Shown here piece by piece: positions 32,764 through 43,894 of a stretch of DNA of 64,000 nucleotides. The notes below the pieces were generated by a model. That model did not search any database. It worked only from the letters and a program-made list of their open reading frames with translations, and was not told the origin of the DNA. The translations under genes and the position numbers were made by a program. Origin of the DNA: Sarocladium kiliense (Eukaryota; Ascomycota; Sordariomycetes; Hypocreales; Sarocladiaceae); NCBI GenBank assembly GCA_030734395.1, contig JAUZTG010000003.1:620001-684000 (forward strand), in the 5' to 3' direction. Positions within the stretch are counted from its first letter, which is position 1; every line of letters starts with the position of its first letter.

Positions 32764-34981
32764 ATTGGGCGATCGACGTAGTTCGCTTCTTCCAAAGTCT
32801 TGATCGTCGTCCCAACGCTGTTGCAACTACTTGCGATCGGACGGTTAGTAAATTATCATTCCGTATCCATGGAATATTTCGGACTGTTTCAGGAATATCT
32901 ATGAGCCCAGCGTTGTTCAATGACCTCCCAGGGAGCTCATAAAGCTGCATGGCCATGGAGAGGGAGACCAGGGGCAGGTTGAAAGAAGCACGCGAAGCCT
33001 AGGGAGGATCCAGCTGGTGGAGACGCGACTCAATGAACAAAGAGCGACACACCAACCAAACTGGATCGGCAAGGGACTGGGTAGGATGTGCTGGTACGCT
33101 GGGGGGGCCGACTCCGTACTTACAAGGGCAATAGTAGTGCGGCAGCTACCCGAAGTAGCACTAGGACGAGGCCACAGGTGGGTTGATCAGCGGGTTTCAC
33201 CCAAAGCTTCAGGCAAGACCGCACTGAAAAAAATAAGCGCTAGCCCGAAAGCAGACGCGGATCGGCCAGCGACGAGAGGTGTTGATGGAAAGCAGACAAG
33301 TTGAGCAGCTTTATTGCAGTGGTGATATCTCTCAGATGGCCTGTGAAACGTGGAAAGAGTTATTAGCTATAATCCTTGAAGTTGACACGAATGAATGAGG
33401 TGAGAAATGCGGCTCAGGGTCCGAGGGATTGATGGTGATAAGTGCTCCATTGAGTAAGGACGCCAGGCTTGCTGAACAGGCGGCGCGGGAGTGCTTCGTG
33501 CCATGCCCAACCATTCATGCAGGCATATCGCCCTCAACCAAGAGCCAACTGGCCCTGGCCCACCGTGCAACCAGCCATGATAGCAAGAGGCAGCATCAAA
33601 GAATATTGGCTGGGTGCCCCCTCCGTTTGTGGTGGTTTTGCGGGCTTCGCTGAGAAGGCTGTGCAAACCGGGCAGCTGCACAACACTGGCTCTCAACCAC
33701 GGGGAGCATCTTAATCCATGGCTTTGGAAATTCCACAGAAGCCACGCAGGCAGGTCCAGTGCAGGTAAAGCCACACAATTCAACATTCCGAAGTGTAGTC
33801 TGCAACTGACACCAAATGAGCAGAAAACAGGTGAACATGGGCTCTGCCACATCTCAGCTCTGCTGCAGCTGCACTTAATGCCAGGAGTTGTGTGGTTCGC
33901 CTGCGACTGGTACCTGCGCCATCGCAGACTTCGACTTTTAACAGGCCACCCCTTCCACGGCCTGTTGCTATGGGCAAAGGGATAGGCTTCAAGGTTTTAT
34001 GCCTCGATGAGCAACGAGCCCGGTAGCCGGAAGCCATGCTCACATGGATCAATCCTCCTTCATATAATTATAACGGCGGTTGCAGATCCACGGACAGCTG
34101 GAACCTTGATACGCAAATCGAGCAGAGTCTTGTTGAAGGCTCGTCGCTGGCATTTTAATTCAATGCGCCGACTTGGGCAGCTGAGGGAAAAGGGGACTGC
34201 ATTTGGGAAAGGGGGAAGCAAACGGAGGATTGGAAGCATACTCTTGTGTCCTTTAGGATTGTTACCTGGCCGGAATGGCCGCTGTCATCCCCCGATGAGC
34301 CAGAGGAGATCAGTTCCTGTCCCATTTGTATCGAGACCAATGTGATTTACTGCATCGCTGGGTTCGAGTCGATTCGAAGCTGGCACTCTGTTGCAACGCG
34401 CGCGGATGGCTATTGGTGCAGGAACTGCACGCGTCACAGGTGCAACAGTGGGCGCGAAGAACCTGTCGCAGATATGCGCGTACTAGCGAGAAGATGACAG
34501 CCCCAAGATACCTTGACAGTTTGGTAGCCTGATGCGAAACCGAGGAGATAGAGAAGATCGTTGCGAACGCACTGATGATGGCGGGTTGATGCGAGAGGGT
34601 TAGGAAAAGCTGGCTTCGTGCTTGACGGAGAGAGACATTAGGTGTCGCATCCTCAGGCCTCGACTGGAGCACGGACCAAATGCACCAGCCACATCCATGC
34701 TGCTTAGTGTGGCTTAGCTCAGAGCTCCTGCAACTGTGGCCCGCCACCATCCCACATGCCATCAGTGGTTGGGGAATGCTCCTGATGCCGATTGATGATA
34801 TCGTGGCCACAACGTTCGAAGCAGTAACCACCGTCCTGTCCTTTACCGCGCACTCAACCTCACAGCTGCAAGACGGAGTTTTTAATCTTTTGGCTCTCTT
34901 TGCAACGCGTTCAGTGACCTGAGCGCGCTCGGCCGCAGACCCTCAGAATTTCCATTTGCCGGCTGGCATCGCATTCAGATC
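32764..34981. promoter_or_regulatory. Bidirectional promoter region, PNUTS-like gene and SLY1
   Basis: 2.2 kb between divergent genes. A branch-site-like GTTAGTA (32844-32850, minus-strand TACTAAC) and AG acceptor at 32827-32828 indicate a 5' intron of the PNUTS-like gene, which may be in the 5' UTR or may join an unrecognised coding exon. Minus-strand frames at 33367-33852 and 34310-34831 look non-coding. No RNA gene recognised. Confidence 0.4.
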
Positions 34982-37311
34982 ATGGCGTCAAAAGGCAATT
35001 CATTGCGGGACCGGCAAATAGGTAAGCTCTGCGACCTCCGCATGTAGGTCCAGGTGTGCTGACTTCTCAGCCTCCCTCAAGAAGATCTTGAATCTGAACG
35101 AGACCGTCGAGACCAGCGAAACAGAAGAAGCCCACGCCAACGGCCTACATGCACCAGTCGCGCCGATCTTGGATGCAGATGGCAATCCCATTTGGAAGGT
35201 TCTTGTCTTCGATGACATGGGAAGAGATGTGATCAGTAGTGTTCTCCGCGTCAGTGACTTACGGTCCATGGGCGTCACCATGCACATGTCGGTATCAGAT
35301 GATTCCTTATCGGGCAGCCCATAGCTAATCATGGATTCAGGCATATCGCGAGCTCCAGGCATCCTATCCCCGACGTTCCCGTCATCTATCTTCTCGAACC
35401 GACAGCTCAGAACCTTCAGAATATCACGACCGATTTACAAAAGGAGCTCTACTCACCAGCTTACATCAACCTGCTGTCATCCCTGCCACGCGTTCTCCTA
35501 GAAGACTTCGCGACTCAGACAGCCACAGCCGGAACTTCAGACAAGATCGCCCAGCTCTTCGACCAATACCTCAACTTCATTGTGTCTGAGCCAGACCTGT
35601 TCAGTCTTGGCATGCAGAAAGAACACACATACTGGGCGTTGAACAGTGCATCAACGAGTGACGCGGATCTCGACCGAATGGTAGACAGGATCGTCAGCGG
35701 TCTCTTTAGTGTCATCGTTACGATGGGTGAGTTTAACATTGGAAGTAAACGTTCTCGCAACTGACTGTGTTAGGTGTAATTCCCATCATCCGGTGCCCTA
35801 AAGATGCTGCAGCCAAACTCGTCGCTGAGCGACTTGATCGCAAACTACGAGACCACATCCTCAACTCCAAAGACAATCTCTTCTCCTCACAAAGAACCGG
35901 CTCCTCCGGAACGGCTTCCTCCCGACCTGTCCTTATCCTTCTCGACCGCAATGTTGACCTCACTCCGATGCTGTCCCACTCGTGGACGTACCAGTCCCTT
36001 GTACACGATATTCTCAACGTCAAGCTCAACAGAATAACAATCGAGACGCCAAACGACGAGACGAACCCCGCCAAAGGCTCATCGAAGAAGTCTTACGACC
36101 TGACCGCCTCAGACTTTTTCTGGGCGAAGAACGCTGGAGCTCCTTTCCCCCAGGTTGCTGAAGAAATTGACTCTGAGCTTCTGAAGTGGAAAGAGGATAC
36201 GCAGGCTCTGACAAGGAAAACCGGTGTTCAGGACATCGAGAGTCTAATGCAAGGCGACACTGGTGCAAGTGCCCAGCATCTCAAGGCCGCAATAACGATG
36301 CTGCCAGAAATGCGAGAGCGTAAAGGAACGTTGGACATGCACATGAACATCCTAGCAGCTCTTCTCACGGGTATCAAGAACCGGCAGCTCGACAACTACT
36401 TCCAGCTGGAGGAGACAGTTATGAAACTCACCAAAGCGCAAATCACTGAGATCATCAAGGACAACGACAAAGGTTCAGATCCAGAGGATAAGCTGCGGCT
36501 GTTCATCATCTGGTTCCTGAATACCGAGCAGGAGGTGAATCGGTCAGATTATCAGGGCTTTGAAAAGGCTCTTGCAGATGCAGGAGCCGATGTCTCAAGT
36601 CTCCCCTACATCAGACAGTGAGTCTTCCGCGCCAGCATTTCTGCATCGATGAGGATAGAGCTAACGAGTAGCAGGGTCCGCGCCACTACCAAGATGACAC
36701 AGCTCGCCACAATCAACAACGCAAACCAGCAAGGCGCCTCATCCGGCGACCTTTTCGGACGTTTCTCCGCAATCTCCTCCCGTTTGACCGACCGTCTTAA
36801 GGACTCCGGTGTCCCCACCGGCCTTTCTTCCAACTTCGAGTCTCTCATCAGCGGTGTCAAGAATTTCCTGCCTGCTGACCGCGACCTTACCATCACCAAG
36901 ATTGTCGAGTCCATCATGGACCCGTCCGCAGCCGCCTCTTCCGCCATCGCCAAAACGGAGAATTACCTATACTACGATCCCCGGTCAGCCAATGCTCGGG
37001 GCACGATGCCGCCGCCTAGCGCTGGCCGTGGAGGAGCGGGTGCAGGAAGCACGCCTGGTGGACTTCCGGGCTCGCAAGGTCCAGGCCAGACAGCAAGCTT
37101 TGGGCAGCGGAGGCAGGGGTTCAGTGAGGCGATTGTGTTCACAGTCGGTGGTGGCAGCATGGACGAGTACGGGAACTTGCAAGAGTGGGTGGCGCGAACT
37201 GGAGGCGACAGGGGAAAGAAGCGCATTGTTTATGGAAGCACGGAGCTCGTCAACGCTGGCGAGTTTGTCAGAGACCAGTTGGCCAGATTGGGCAAGGAGG
37301 TTAGCGGCTGA
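34982..37311 (+). CDS. SLY1: Sec1/Munc18 protein Sly1
   Basis: Five exons (34982-35021, 35071-35287, 35341-35726, 35774-36617, 36675-37311), 707 residues. Sly1 clamps syntaxin-type SNAREs (Sed5, Ufe1) in ER-Golgi transport. Recognisable segments: SLRDRQIASLKKILNLN at the start, PIWKVLVFDDMGRDVISSVLRVSDLRSMGVT, PIPDVPVIYLLEPT, PILILLDRNVDLTPMLSHSWTYQSLVHD-type core (here PVLILLDRNVDLTPMLSHSW), LPEMRERKGTLDMHMNI and the C-terminal EAIVFTVGGGSMDEYGNLQEW. The intron 2 donor is GTCGGT, chosen because it is the only one that keeps MHIASSRHPIPDVP in frame. A Gly/Pro/Ser-rich insert near residues 615-645 interrupts the last domain, as in several fungal orthologues. Essential trafficking gene in yeast. 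Confidence 0.95.
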
Positions 37312-37738
37312 GAGGACACGTGTGAGGTGGCCTGCTAGTGTTGTCTCTCGTGGGCGTATCGCCGGGGATGAAAATGAGAAAGCACTATTGAAAGTCACAT
37401 TGCATGCTATTCAGGTCTAAGCGTGATAGCCGCCTTCGAATGAGTGACAGGTGACTGTCCGGACTTGCCATCGAGCTTTGACTCCGGGGGCACATTGCTT
37501 CACACGTAGCTACATGTTGGGATTTGAGAAAACATAATCCGGTTGCTTCACTCAACCCGCTGTGCTTCTTTCCTTGCGGCCGCTAAGACTTAGGGGAAAA
37601 TATCCATTCCTGTGTCGTTCCGATCCGTTTCGACTATGCATGCCCCTGATGTATTAGATCGGTCGAAGTACAGAAATAAGGTAGATGCGTTTGCACAAGA
37701 AGTGGCATATTATCGCAATTGTATATATGATTTGCGGA
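37312..37738. other. Convergent intergenic region, SLY1 and FAD oxidase
   Basis: Two 3' ends face each other. No gene or repeat recognised; a NotI-like GCGGCCGC occurs at 37577-37584 by chance. Confidence 0.5.
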
Positions 37739-39287
37739 TCACAGCCGGCTCAACGGCTTGGTGACGTTGCCCACACCGGTCATGGCCTGGTGTTGTAGTG
37801 ATCGCTTACTCGCTGTGCCCTCCATGATACTGTTATAAGCCTGTTGTCCAGGCTTCAGGTTCCTCCATTCCCAGTGCTGCAGGAAATCATTCTCCTTTCC
37901 CTCGATCCTATCCACAACATGCGCCCCTAAATTTGGTAGAAACTTAAAACCGTGACCACTACCGCCCGTCGCAACCATCAGCCCCTTCGTACCGGGCACG
38001 AAGTCAATGACGAAGTGGTTGTCGAATGAGTCCGTATACCAGCACAACCGACTCGTGACTGGGCAATCGAGCAGGTCTGGGAAGTTCGCCTGCACGAAGT
38101 CTTGGATTACCTGGGAGGCCACCACAGGAATCTGACGGATAGCCTCTGGGGTCCAACGGGTCACGGGGATACTTCTCGTTACACCGTCCGCTTGGGTCTG
38201 AGGGTTGGTGTATTTCGTACCGCGATAGCCAATTTTCACAACTCCGGAGGGGTTTCGAGCGAACCCGTAGAGACCTCCAGCTTTGCCGCGCCGAATGTCG
38301 TGTCTGTTTGAAACGAGTTAGCTGACGGGTCCTTTGTAAGAGGGCCGTTTGTGTGGCAGCTTACGACCAAGTGGGAAAGTTCTCAGGGGCGAAGTGATCC
38401 CATAAAGGCGAGTTCTTTGGCAGTTGGAACATGGCAACACTGCCAGCCGTCGTTTCGCAGAGGTTGTCCAGTTGAGGGAGCAGAGAAGGGGTCCAGCCGC
38501 CGCAAGCCATGATCGTCAATGCTGCGGGGTGAGACGTGCCATCGGCGGTTTGTACGCCCGTAATGCGCGAGTCTCCGTCCTGGAGAAGTTTCGTAAACGT
38601 CCCAGCAGATCCTCCGAGAACGAGTTTAACACCCAGCTTTTGCGCTTTATGGAGCGCGAAGTGACAAGCCTTGCTGGCGTAAACGAAACCAGATTGGGTG
38701 TCCAGTATGCTACACTTGTCCTTGACATCAAAGGCGTCCACAGCGAACCCGAAGCCTTTGGCACGGGCACGGGCGATATCCTCTGGTTCATGAAGATTCA
38801 CCTGTGTCCCCCTAAGTCCAACCTTTGTCATATTCTTGATCGTGTCTTGCTCGAACTTGTCGAGAGCAAGTCCAGAAGTCATGGTGACCACGCCATTGTT
38901 GACAAAGAGCTTGTCGTTGGTGGAGAATCCCGGCGGAACCGTCTTACCAGCCTTAATCTCCTCGTTCCAACTCTTCCATTTCGAAATGGCATCGAGAGCT
39001 AGCGTTTGGTACTCGAATTGGGAACCGTAAGCGGCTCTGATGATCTTGTTTAGGTCTGGAAACGCGGGTGAGCTTTTGTCCCGTCTATTGATGTAGCCAC
39101 CCATACCTGCTGAGGCTCCATCGCAACCCTGGTCGTAGTTGTATCGCGACTGATGAAATGGTTGCTTATCTATAAGCTTGACGTTGGAGTACCCACGTTC
39201 GGCAAGGTGGAGTGCAGTGCTGAGTCCAAAGACACCACCACCTACGATTACCACGGGCGATGACTTGTCAGGCAGCGAGGACGGCAT
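37739..39287 (-). CDS. Peroxisomal-type FAD amine oxidase (DAO family; sarcosine/pipecolate/fructosyl-amino-acid oxidase-like)
   Basis: Two exons on the minus strand (39287-38365 and 38303-37739), 495 residues. The N-terminal FAD motif is VVIVGGGVFGLSTALHLAERG (Gly16-Gly21), with KLIDK ending the second strand. The region SRYNYDQGCDGASAGMGGYINR, then KIIRAAYGSQFEYQTLALDAISKWKSW and the C-terminal ATGGSGHGFKFLPNLG place it in the fungal sarcosine/L-pipecolate/fructosyl-amine oxidase group of the DAO superfamily, which oxidises secondary or cyclic amines to imines with release of hydrogen peroxide. The last residues are S-R-L, a peroxisome targeting signal type 1. It is divergent from the Zn2Cys6 regulator, sharing 455 bases. 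The ATG at 39287 (MPSSLPDK) is the first in frame; the frame runs slightly upstream without ATG. Confidence 0.9.
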
Positions 39288-39742
39288 CTTGGGAGATTCA
39301 ATGCTTAGCAAAACAACCGGAATGACTGCTTGCCACGACCCGGCTCATACTGAAGGCAATATAAGACGTTCAGGGCAGTCAAAGATAAAAGAAGGCCGGA
39401 ATCAGCTATGTTGTATGACTGTGGCGGAGGACCAGGGAACGAGTTGCAAAGACCAATCAGCGTTGTCGTTCGTATACATCCGAGATAGAGATTGGGGAAG
39501 TGGATTCCAGCCTCAACAGACAAGTGCGATTGGCTGATCATGGTCGTGAGAGCGCGGCGATAGCGGTGGCGTTCGGAGTGTAGGGCTTCGTATGGGGCCG
39601 ATCTTCGGTGCTCGCGGGCATTCCTCCGGTGCAGCGACCCGGCCCATGAGATATCGTACGGGAGGCTTCCCTTGCTCTCTGTTCCTACTCTCCCGGCTCT
39701 CCGCTCACTGTCCCTACAATTGCGTCCCGCAACTGGTCCACA
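39288..39742. promoter_or_regulatory. Divergent promoter of FAD oxidase and Zn2Cys6 regulator
   Basis: 455 bases between divergent ATGs. CGG triplets, the half-sites of Zn2Cys6 factors, occur as a direct cluster at 39555-39557, 39564-39566 and 39574-39576, plus CCGG at about 39626-39629. CCAAT-box-like GACCAATCAG is at about 39451 and its inverse GATTGGCTGA at about 39528. Shared control by the neighbouring regulator is plausible but unproven. Confidence 0.4.
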
Positions 39743-42025
39743 ATGCTGCAACCCATCCGAAGTCGGCCGGCCAAGGGTTCGGCTACTCGTGTTCGGACGG
39801 GGAGCAGAACTTCCGTTGCCTGTGTTGGCTGCAAGGATAGGAAAGTCAGGGTATGATGTGGTCCTCTGCGATCATTGCGAAGGTGCTCCTGACTGATTTG
39901 TCCTGCAGTGCGACGGCCAAGTCCCAGCCTGTGGTAATTGTCGGCGCAACAATCTTGGTGAGTCCTATACCAGTCATTGTAGATAGACGTCTTCCTAGCC
40001 CACTATATGCTCACTCTCATCTCGTAGTCTGTTCCGTCGAAGACCCAGCGACGAAACGGCATAGACCACGCAACTATGTTGAGCAGCTCGAAGAAAGGGT
40101 GCGACTCCTGGAGCTACAGCTACACGAGGCAAACTCTCAATCCAGCACCGCTTGTGAGCCCTCAGCCTCGCAATCGTCGACCCTCACTGAGCCCGACCTG
40201 GAGCATACCAAGGAGGGCTATACAGGCGATCGTGAGGATGATCTGGCTTCTATGGTCGGCACCTTGAGTCTGAACGCGGCGGGGGCCGAGCCTACCTACC
40301 TAGGACCATCATCTACCTTTGCTTTCACACGATTCGTCAAACTATCCTTGCACGATGTCATCGGGTCGCTGGCATCCAACGCTTCCGGCCAACACGATGC
40401 CGCGCGCGGTGAGTTGGCGCCGGAGGGTCCATGCCCTTTGCCCGACTATCAGTCCGCACTGAAACTAAGCAACGCATATTTCGGCAACATTCACCCTCAG
40501 TATCCCTTTCTGCATGAGCCCACCTTCAGAGAGTGGGAAACCGCTTTAGCAGAACCCTTGGAAGCCCATGCGCGGCTGAACTTCAGTCCTCTGGCGTTGT
40601 GCTTCCTCAACTTGGTATACATCTTCCCAAGTATGTCCCCGGAGCGAAGCTGATGGTTCTTCAAGGTCTATGCTGTTGGAGCCACTCTCCTACCAAATGT
40701 CGGATATGCAGCCGAGCAGCTCTATGCAGCAGCAATGCTGTACATCGATCACATTATTTGCCACGACAACCTTGAATCAATTCAAGCTGTGCTCTGTTGC
40801 GCCGTCTATTCGATCAGATCAACCAAGGGCACATCACACTGGTATACTCCCCGACGCCCAACGCCGCTTACAGACTGTGGAGCTAACACTGATAACAGGA
40901 AACTAGCTGGACAAGCATTGCGGCAATGCATCAGCCTCGGATATCATCGCAATCAGAAACGTCACAGGGTGGCCGTCAGCGTATTCCAGCGCGAAATGCA
41001 GAAGCGCGCCTTCTGGAGTGCGTATATCATGGAATGTGCAGGCGCCGTGATGCTGGGACGGCCGCTGAGCCTCCGTTTTGAAGAGATTGACGCAGAGGTA
41101 CTCGGATCCAACTAATGATTCCCCACGTAGTTGACTGACTTGCGGCAAGTTTCCCCTGGATATTGAAGATTGGCAACTTCTTCCCGAAGGCATCACAGGC
41201 TGGCCACGTTCTTCACCGGCCGAGCCCCCGAACATGATGACCTACGCCATCCATGGCTTCAAGATACGGTCCCTGCTCGGATGCATTCAAACCGCGCTGT
41301 ATTCCAACTGTAATGTCCAAAATGCCGAGACCCGCGACGCACAGATACGACAATTGTCTGCCAAGATAGAGGAATGGTGGGCATCAGTGCCGCCGCCCTT
41401 CCCGCAGCAGGAAGACGCCCTATCTTTCTTCATAACCCCGGACTTCTACAAGATCAATTACAACTACGCTGTCCTGCAGCTGTATCGTATACACATCACC
41501 GACAGCAAGGGCGCCCCTGATGATATGTTTCTGAAATGCTTGCGGGCTGCTAAAAGTTCATGCCACAGCTTCCGCCGCCAATTCTTTGGAAAACAATTAA
41601 CTTACACATGGGCAGCCGTTCATGAGCTGTTTCTTGCAGGAATCACATATATCTACTGCTTGTGGATGTCTCCTGCTGCTCGAGCAGTGTCCCGCCAGGA
41701 CGAAGCAAGTAGCACATGCACAGACTGCACCATGATTCTCGTGATCCTGGCGGAGCGTTGGAAGGAGGTTGCGCCATTTCGGGACGTTTTTGAGGCTCTC
41801 GCGAGCCGGACGATGACGATGTTGGCGGACGTGCAACAGGGTAAAGTGGTGGACTCGATAGCGCTGGCGCAAGGACAAACAGCCTACCCAGAAGACTTGC
41901 CGCAATGGATGGAAGGCATCACGCATGCGGGGATGTCTTCGGGGACAGACTGGTTACTGAGCGAGTTGATTGACGACTTCTCAGTGCCGGAGCCATTAAG
42001 CCCAGAAGGCGGACAGACAGGCTAG
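39743..42025 (+). CDS. Zn2Cys6 fungal-specific transcription factor
   Basis: Six exons (39743-39850, 39909-39957, 40028-40614, 40666-40841, 40899-41097, 41150-42025), 664 residues. The binuclear zinc cluster spans the first three exons: C-x2-C-x6-C-x6-C-x2-C-x6-C, starting ACVGCKDRKVRC, followed by the basic linker KRHRPRNYVEQLEERVRLLE, a short coiled coil. The fungal_trans middle homology region is recognised by YQSALKLSNAYFGNIHPQYPFLHEPTF, LALCFLNLVYAVGATLLPN (over intron 3), LYAAAMLYIDHII, GTSHWKLAGQALRQCISLGYHR and KRAFWSAYIMECAGAVMLGRPLSL. An apparent TGA at 40651 lies inside the 51-base intron 40615-40665 and is not a mutation. Likely local regulator of the adjacent oxidase, Rid protein and permease. 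Confidence 0.92.
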
Positions 42026-42407
42026 TGTAGAGTGAAATGGTCGCAGTGGCGTGCGTTCCCCAGGTAATGAATGATCTTACCCACTGCCCTGAACAACAAC
42101 GGCCAAGAGGCCATCTCGTAGGAATACGAAGAGGTCATCCGATTGGTTATGAACCTAATCCACTGGGGGCGGGAACCAAAGGATTGGCCCCATCCAGCTG
42201 TTATCACCGGCTCCATCGTCTATTTGGCGCACGACTAGCGACTTTTCTAGGCTGATAATATAAAGAGGAAGTTGGCCGAGCGCCCGGCGCCCATTAAGAG
42301 CCACAAGTTAATAATCAGCCAATGTTCCCCTTGCTCCCGGGTCTTCAGTCTAGGCCGCTGCTATAGAACCTAATCTTGTCAAAGTTGTACTTCAGGCTAT
42401 CATCACC
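42026..42407. promoter_or_regulatory. Upstream region of the Rid-family gene
   Basis: 382 bases containing the 3' flank of the regulator and the promoter of the Rid gene. A CGG and inverse CCG occur but in no clear palindrome; a TATAAAG-like sequence lies at 42257-42263, about 145 bases before the ATG. Confidence 0.35.
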
Positions 42408-42957
42408 ATGGCGAACCGACAAGTCCTTAGTAGGCCTGGCTACACATCGGCCTATCTCTCTGAAGCGACTGTTCACAATGGTGTGGTGTACTGTGCTGGG
42501 AAGGTTGGTATGAGCCAAGTAAACGGAACCCTCGTCTCAGACGATGTAGCCGAGCAAACGGTCAGTCAAAAGTAACCCAAAGTGCAGCTCGCCTCTAATC
42601 TTAGACCAGGAAGCCGCATTGAACCTTCTCAAGGCAGTCCTCGCAACTGCCAGAAGCGACTTCACGAAACTGCTCAAGGTCAACATCTACTTGACCAATC
42701 GAGCTGATTTCTCTGCCATGAACGCTGTGTGTACGTTATTCTTTCTATTGTCGAATCAAAGTGATAACTATATTGATGCCTCAGCAGACATCTCTATGAT
42801 TCCGGAGCCTCGTCCTGCGAGGATCTGCGTGACAGTTTCAGAGCTTGGGCTTGGTGCCAAGGTAAGTCCCGCCACCTGTGGAGAGTTGCTTCATGAGATC
42901 TAAAGGTCATTGCAGGTGGAAATAGACTGCATCGCGATAGCTGGAGAGCAATTGTAA
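42408..42957 (+). CDS. Rid family (YjgF/YER057c/UK114) imine deaminase
   Basis: Four exons (42408-42560, 42610-42730, 42788-42861, 42916-42957), 129 residues, standard for the family. Rid proteins are trimeric enzymes that hydrolyse reactive enamines/imines formed in amino-acid metabolism; the substrate carboxylate is bound by a conserved Arg. Visible: GVVYCAGKVGMS, EQTEAALNLLKAVLATARSDFTKLLKVNIYLTNRADFSAMNAVY, then PARICVTVSELGLGAKVEIDCIAI. The key Arg is R103. The intron 2 acceptor CAGCAG is used because it restores the conserved VY. Immediate neighbour of the regulator, and two genes from a FAD amine oxidase whose products are imines, so a catabolic partnership is likely. No obvious mitochondrial leader. 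Confidence 0.93.
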
Positions 42958-43894
42958 GCCTTTTGATGCTGTTGCCTGGTTGAAAAACGTTTTGTTGCGG
43001 TGCTGATGATCCTGTCGAAGCAACTCGAGACTATAAGCATGTTCTCTTTGGAATCATATCGGGGACATGAAGAAAATTGATGTAGACGGGCGCCTAGGAT
43101 CAGTCAACACTGCTGGTACATGTTGTCTCTCACCTTGACATCACTTCTAATTAAGTACATTTCGTTTAACTACACGTGCTCTCAACTTGGCCAACTTTAT
43201 CTCGACGGGAGTTTCGACGCTTTCTCCTTTTCTCACCATAAATTCACGCCTGTTTCAGTAGTCATCTCCCTTTAAGAGGCTCGCTAAGTACTATCGGCGC
43301 ATCGCACATCTTGTCCGTCAGGTCACTCACAATGACTGGAGCGGAAAAGAGGCTATCTACGACTCTACTAACACAGATCCCCTGGTGACTGGCAGCCAGC
43401 TACCTTTCTACTTGCCATAATGTGGATTTGCATAAGGTTCAATAATAGCGTTGACAAGTAAGAGCCCATGGAGTAAACATCTGCTTGGCTATACCGGAGG
43501 TCTAATTGGCCACCCGACGATCCGGTAATCTCGGTCGCCTTGAACCCAATTCCACGCTATAATTCGTTTATCTTGGAATGGTGCGCATTTCTTAGATGCG
43601 CGCTACCCCCGCAACCCCGGATACCCCTTATCATGGATTTGGTGTTCTGAGTACCCCGGCTGGGAGCGGACTCGCGCCAGTGCTCGGTAAAATACGAAGC
43701 CAGCTTCTGATTCAACATCGTGCTTGGACGCCAGGGTCTCAACGGACTGGGGTTATCTTGCGACGGACACAACGGTGGCCATATTAAGCTCGACTAGAAT
43801 TATGATATAAAACGATCAGGCTTTCCTCCCCCACAAATGATGAATTAAGCCGGTTTAAACTATCTCATCGACTGTGGAGTCCCATAGCGCAACC
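42958..43894. promoter_or_regulatory. Upstream region of the sugar/quinate-type permease
   Basis: 937 bases, mostly promoter of the permease. No convincing ORF. A TATATAAAA-like motif (about 43803-43811) lies roughly 85 bases before the permease ATG, a good TATA candidate. Confidence 0.4.

Noticed and set aside
34361..34370. GGTTCGAGTC resembling a tRNA B box
   Set aside because: No matching A box, acceptor stem or anticodon arm could be folded around it.
34310..34831. Minus-strand open frame of 173 codons in the SLY1 promoter
   Set aside because: Starts without clear context, Cys/Ser-rich random composition, no domain recognised.
40651..40653. In-frame TGA in the Zn2Cys6 regulator suggesting a nonsense mutation
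   Set aside because: A 51-base intron (40615-40665, GTATAC donor, TTCAAG acceptor) removes it and restores the conserved FLNLVYAVGATLLP segment in phase.
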